A stretch of 64,000 nucleotides of DNA from NCBI GenBank assembly GCA_020632665.1, contig JACKFC010000010.1, positions 62,001-126,000 of the forward strand. The letters are read 5' to 3'. This stretch comes from Deltaproteobacteria bacterium (GTDB lineage Bacteria > Myxococcota_A > UBA9042). Both the position numbers and the translations under genes were made by a program. The notes below the pieces were generated by a model. The model ran no database searches. It was not told where the DNA came from and saw only the letters and a list, made by a program, of their open reading frames with translations. Positions within the stretch are counted from its first letter, which is position 1. The number at the start of each line of letters is the position of its first letter. Shown here piece after piece: positions 60,298 to 64,000 of this stretch.

Positions 60298-61397
60298 CGG
60301 GTCGACTCCCCGGCGGATGGCGCCGTCAGCGGCAGGCCGGCGAGCGCGGCGCTGCGCAGCCTCTCGTGCAGCGCTGTGGCGGTCGGCTCCTCCATGCCAC
60401 GGGCGCGGGCGTCGAGCACGACGGCGGCGGCGAGCGCCGGTAGGTAGCGCTGCCACGCGGCCTGTAGCTCGGCCCGGGCGCTCGGATCCCAGCCGGCAGA
60501 GGGCTGCTCGCCGTCCGGGTCGGGCCGCAGCAGCCACGCCGCGGCGCGGGCGTCGTCGTAATGACCGGCGGGGCGGCCGAAGGCGGCGGCGAAGACGTCG
60601 GAGAGTGAGACGAAGGTCGGCGAGCGCTGCAGCGCCGCGGTCTCGCCGCGGGCGAGGACGAAGGTCTGCGGCGCCACCGGTGCCTGGCCCTCGCGCAGGC
60701 GGAGCAGGAATGCGACCTCGGGCGGCGTCGGCGCCACGTTGGGCCATTGACCGAGGATGATCCGGTCCATCAGCGCGCCCGGGCCGTCTTCGAAGCGGGT
60801 GTCGAAGCGATGGATCCGGCCCTCGTCGACGCTGAGCAAGGTCCGCAGCGAGCCGTCGCCACCCTGCTTCTTGGTCGGATCGTGCGGCAGCTCGATGGCG
60901 ACGTAGAGGCCGCGGTAGAGCCGATTGACGTGCAGCTGCTCGAGCCGGATCGACGCCAGCGGCCAATCCGGATGGCGCTCGCGGACGAAGGCGTGGACGA
61001 AGGGGTAGCTCCAATCGGCGAGCGCCTCGGCCGGCAGCAAGATCGTGGTCGGCACCTGCTTGTGCAGCAGCACGAAGCTCTCGCGCTGTGCGGCGGCGAG
61101 GTGAAAGCGCAGCAGTCGACGCTTGCGCCCCGGCTGCTTCTGCGCGCTGCGTCGCATCGTCGAGTTGCGGCGCTCGACCAAATAGGCCGCGTTCGGCTCG
61201 GTCTTGTGCAGCATCAGGTAGCGGCTCGGCAGGGCGCTCTCGCTGACGTCGAGGTTGCCGACCCGGGCCAGCGGGCGCTGCGTCGCCGCGACCGCGGTCA
61301 CCGCGATGGCCAGCAACAAGCCGATCACCGCGGCCAGCAGGCCGGGGGGCTTTGTTTTCGCTGGGGTCTCGGGGGTCGACACAGCTTGGCTCTCCAT
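60294..61397 (-). CDS. Membrane-anchored CotH-like protein
   Basis: 367 aa from ATG 61397. Residues about 20-38 form one membrane helix (LLAAVIGLLLAIAVTAVAA), so most of the protein is exported. The conserved stretch LEQLHVNRLYRGLYVAIEL (near 160-180) resembles the NGEYWGLYLL-type strand of CotH kinases, with RLLRFHL and SFVLLHK before it as divergent core strands. It lacks several core motifs seen in the 850-aa CotH protein and may be an inactive or highly diverged member. The stop overlaps the VTC gene start (ATGA). It is the first gene of the four-gene block; the metallophosphoesterase gene lies 57 bases upstream on the same strand. Confidence 0.65.
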   Translation of the reverse strand: MESQAVSTPETPAKTKPPGLLAAVIGLLLAIAVTAVAATQRPLARVGNLDVSESALPSRYLMLHKTEPNAAYLVERRNSTMRRSAQKQPGRKRRLLRFHLAAAQRESFVLLHKQVPTTILLPAEALADWSYPFVHAFVRERHPDWPLASIRLEQLHVNRLYRGLYVAIELPHDPTKKQGGDGSLRTLLSVDEGRIHRFDTRFEDGPGALMDRIILGQWPNVAPTPPEVAFLLRLREGQAPVAPQTFVLARGETAALQRSPTFVSLSDVFAAAFGRPAGHYDDARAAAWLLRPDPDGEQPSAGWDPSARAELQAAWQRYLPALAAAVVLDARARGMEEPTATALHERLRSAALAGLPLTAPSAGESTR

Positions 61398-61454
61398 CGC
61401 GCAGCGGGGGCGGACCCTAGCCACGGCCCCCGAGAGCGTCAATCGTCCGCCGCA

Positions 61455-64000
61455 TCAAGGCGCTGTGCAGCTGCACGGCGCGGCGGCGCTGCATCGCTGG
61501 CGCGTCCACGAATCGAGGACCTTGCCCTGTGGCGAGACCATCTCGACCTTCAGCGTGTCGCCGGTGAAGGTCAGCCGGCCGTGGCCGACCGCAGGGAGAT
61601 AGGCGTGCATCGGCGTCGGCAGGGGCGAGGTCGGCGCCGTCTTCGGAGCGCGGAACCACGTCGCGCTGCCGGCATAGATCAGCGGCACGCCGGGGCCAGC
61701 CGCGCAGCTCGAGGTCTGCACCTGTTCCGCGCCTCCGACCACAGCCGTGACCGGCAGGTAGCGCTGGAACGAGTGCGGCGCGCCGGCGAGCAGGAGGTCG
61801 GCGCCGCCGGCGATCGCTGGTGCCAGGATGCCGCTCAGCACCCCGGGCGAGCCTTGTCGATCCGGCACGGTCGAGGGGTGGGTATAGGGCGGCTCGTGGC
61901 TGACGACGATATTCCAATCCGCGGGCGACGCCTTCAGCTCTGCCTCGAGCCAAGCCGTGACCCCTGGTTGGGCGCCGCCGCCGCTGGTATTCACCACGAA
62001 GAAGCGCGCGTTGGCGAAGTCGAAGCGATAGTCGAGGCCGCTGAACGTGGTCTTCGGTGCGCCTGGCTTCGGCGGCAGCATATTCGTCGCCATCGGTAGG
62101 CCGTCTTCGGTCTGTCGGTCGTGGTTGCCGAGCGCCACGACCAACGTCGCCTCGCTGATGATCGCGGCGATGGTGCCGAACGCGCGCGCGGCGTAGCCGT
62201 ACCACTCGCCGCGGTCGTAGACGATATCGCCAATCGTCAAGAGCAGGTCCGGAGGGCTCTTGCCGAGGTTCGCGAGGGCGTCGACCGCCTCGACCGAGCC
62301 GATGCCGTGGTTGCCGACCATGACAGCGCTCCATGTACCCTTCTTGCCAACCGACGGACGCACCGTCCGCACGTGCGGCGTTCCGACCAGCTTGCCGTCG
62401 CGCAGCTGACGCACCTCGACCTCGCGCACCTTGCCGATCGCTCCGCGCGGCACGGAGGCCCGGAAATTCCAGTGCCCTGCGCTCCCGACCTCGCTGCGTG
62501 TCGGCGCGGCGGTGGTCTGCCAGGCGCCGCCCGGCAGGTCGCGCCAGCGCACCACGAACGTATCGGCAGCGGGGCCACCCTCGCTACGGACGATGGCCTG
62601 GAAGGCGAGGGTCGCGGTGACGTCGGCGTCGGCGCCGGCTTGGTCCAGGGTCCAGAACGGCTCGATCAGCCAGCCGAAGGTCTGCAGCGGCACCGCGCTG
62701 ACCTGCAGCGGCACCACCACGGCATTCAGCGACCCCGCCGGATCGTGCAACGTCAACGTCGTCGCGCCGGCCTGAACGCCCGTGACCTCGACGCTCAAGT
62801 GGTCGTTCCCAGCCCCGGTCGCGGAGATCGAGGCCGTTTTCGCACCGGCGACGGTGGCGAACGCGCCGTTGCCGACCGTCACGGAGTAGGGGCCCGCCGC
62901 CGCGCCACGCGGCAGGCGGAAGCGCGCCGTGGCGGTCGAAGAGGCGGCGACGTGCAGGGTCGGCGTGTCTGCGACCGCGCTGGACATGCCGGTCTGCAGC
63001 TGCAACGTCGCGGGCAGCAGACCGGGTGCGCTGGCCAGGAGCGTGACCTTGCCGGCGGACACGACCTGGAGCGGCACCTCGACCCAGCCCTCGCCGGCGT
63101 CGAGCGGGATCGGGCAATTCGGCACCTCGACGACGCCCTCGGGCGTCGCGCTCACCACCATCGCGGTTGGGGTGGTCGCAGAGGGGCCTGCCGGGACCTT
63201 GACGCGGACGGTGACGGTGGCCGCGACGGCCATGCCGACGGTCTGCAGCTCGGCTGCCTCGAAGCGCAGCGCGGCCGGGACCTCGACGGCCAACGCCGGT
63301 CGGGCGGTGGCATCGGCCGCCTCACTGGACCAAAACACGGTCTGCTGCTCGCCGTGGTTGCGGTTCACCACCTTGACCCCGGCGGGTAGATCGAGCTTGA
63401 AGACGGCGCCCGCGTCATCGGTGATCTCGATCCAGGCTTGTTGCAGCTCGGTCTCCGCGGAAGTCGCGCGGTATTCGTCGCGAAATTCGAGCCACCACGG
63501 GCCCGCCGCCGGGATGCCGCAGAGCCCACCCGTCGGACCGCCACACAGGGGCCGCGCGAGGCAACTCGCGTCCGGCGCAAAGGTGCCGACGGCTGCGCCC
63601 TTGCCCAGGCTGTGGACCGAGGTGGTGGCTGCGTCGTCGAGCACGACGTCGAGGTCGGCTGCCACGGACGACGTCTCTGTGGAGCAGTTGAAGCGTCCGA
63701 TGCGGTCGAGCAAGAGCGCATGGCGATCGCCGTGGTGCAGTGTCACGACCAGGTCACCGCGCGCTTGGGTCGCGAGCTTCAGCCCGACCCGCACCTTGGC
63801 GACCTTGCCGAGCTTGCCGGCCGGGACGGTCGCGCTGCTGATCTCGCCGCGACCCAGGAGTGCCCAGGACGGATCCTGGCCGGCGTCAACGCGGGCCTGC
63901 AAGGCCGCCGTCACGTCGATCTCCGGCGGGTCCGGCCAGGGCGGTCCGACGTACGCGTCGAGGTCGCCGGTGAAGTCCTCTCCCGCTTGCGGGCCCGGCG
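61455..64000 (-). CDS. Extracellular metallophosphoesterase with a P-domain (5' end beyond the window)
   Basis: At least 848 aa; the frame is open to the right edge, so the N-terminus is missing. Residues near the visible start resemble a proprotein convertase P-domain (VRVGLKLATQARGDLVVTLHHGD, then GPWWLEFRDEY), followed by several beta-sandwich domains. The C-terminal 280 residues are a calcineurin-like phosphoesterase: LLTIGDIVYDRGEWYGY, VVALGNHDRQTED, VVSHEPPYTHPS and LLLAGAPHSFQRYL. The usual D-x-H at the first motif is replaced by GNHG and the last GHxH-x-x-x-R motif by GAPHSFQR, so metal binding may be altered. Purple-acid-phosphatase-like enzymes have similar layouts. It ends 57 bases upstream of the CotH-like gene. 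Confidence 0.78.
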   Translation of the reverse strand, partial: PGPQAGEDFTGDLDAYVGPPWPDPPEIDVTAALQARVDAGQDPSWALLGRGEISSATVPAGKLGKVAKVRVGLKLATQARGDLVVTLHHGDRHALLLDRIGRFNCSTETSSVAADLDVVLDDAATTSVHSLGKGAAVGTFAPDASCLARPLCGGPTGGLCGIPAAGPWWLEFRDEYRATSAETELQQAWIEITDDAGAVFKLDLPAGVKVVNRNHGEQQTVFWSSEAADATARPALAVEVPAALRFEAAELQTVGMAVAATVTVRVKVPAGPSATTPTAMVVSATPEGVVEVPNCPIPLDAGEGWVEVPLQVVSAGKVTLLASAPGLLPATLQLQTGMSSAVADTPTLHVAASSTATARFRLPRGAAAGPYSVTVGNGAFATVAGAKTASISATGAGNDHLSVEVTGVQAGATTLTLHDPAGSLNAVVVPLQVSAVPLQTFGWLIEPFWTLDQAGADADVTATLAFQAIVRSEGGPAADTFVVRWRDLPGGAWQTTAAPTRSEVGSAGHWNFRASVPRGAIGKVREVEVRQLRDGKLVGTPHVRTVRPSVGKKGTWSAVMVGNHGIGSVEAVDALANLGKSPPDLLLTIGDIVYDRGEWYGYAARAFGTIAAIISEATLVVALGNHDRQTEDGLPMATNMLPPKPGAPKTTFSGLDYRFDFANARFFVVNTSGGGAQPGVTAWLEAELKASPADWNIVVSHEPPYTHPSTVPDRQGSPGVLSGILAPAIAGGADLLLAGAPHSFQRYLPVTAVVGGAEQVQTSSCAAGPGVPLIYAGSATWFRAPKTAPTSPLPTPMHAYLPAVGHGRLTFTGDTLKVEMVSPQGKVLDSWTRQRCSAAAPCSCTAP

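Overview
The window looks like chromosomal DNA of a GC-rich deltaproteobacterial-type bacterium, most plausibly a member of Myxococcota or a close relative. This is inferred from very high GC with strong third-position GC bias, several giant cysteine-rich NHL-propeller lipoproteins with Asp/Ala-rich linkers, two proteins ending in MYXO-CTERM-like tails (Cys, hydrophobic helix, Arg cluster), DUF2330 and lamin-tail proteins, and dense minus-strand operons with ATGA stop/start overlaps. No rRNA, tRNA, CRISPR array or transposase gene was seen. No gene-free stretch exceeds about 300 bases.

Layout. 1-3826 (minus): an OmpA/thrombospondin-type-3 protein, a FecR protein and a CHASE2 sensor cut by the left edge, tightly coupled. 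3942-22615 (minus): three lipoproteins (3110, 401 and about 2662 aa) in which cysteine-rich repeats and, in the two giants, four NHL propellers lead to different C-terminal caps: a TLDc-like domain, a somatomedin-B-like domain and a DUF1554-like domain. 22685-25846 (minus): TetR regulator, C45-type acyltransferase/hydrolase and MOSC protein, with two copies of a palindrome flanking the regulator. 26078-30517 (minus): a DUF2330 protein with its terminator, an FAD oxidoreductase, a small inverted-repeat element and a secreted protein. 30658-32243 (plus): a radical SAM enzyme coupled to a small YbjN/chaperone-like protein, converging on an RRM-Gly RNA-binding protein (32304-32852).

33068-40795 (minus): a lamin-tail lipoprotein, a PAS-PAS-PAS hybrid histidine kinase and a GH18 hydrolase form one operon. 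40812-47041 (minus): PBP4-type D,D-carboxypeptidase, a tandem radical SAM protein with an apparent CTG start, a VTT/DedA membrane protein and a lipoprotein ending in a Kunitz-like domain. 47224-55578 (plus): a 1617-aa CTDC-repeat/propeller lipoprotein, a cyclic-nucleotide-binding/ThrRS-like/uridine-kinase fusion and a cation:proton antiporter. 55532-64000 (minus): a single-pass membrane protein, then CotH/beta-helix, DUF4956, VTC-type polyphosphate polymerase and CotH-like genes, then a metallophosphoesterase cut by the right edge.

The common theme is the cell surface: at least five large lipoproteins or secreted repeat proteins carry adhesive or animal-like extracellular modules. Around them lie envelope enzymes, envelope-sensing modules (CHASE2/FecR/OmpA and the hybrid kinase) and a CotH/VTC cluster that probably builds or modifies an extracellular polymer. 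All functions are read from sequence motifs and gene order; no database search was run.
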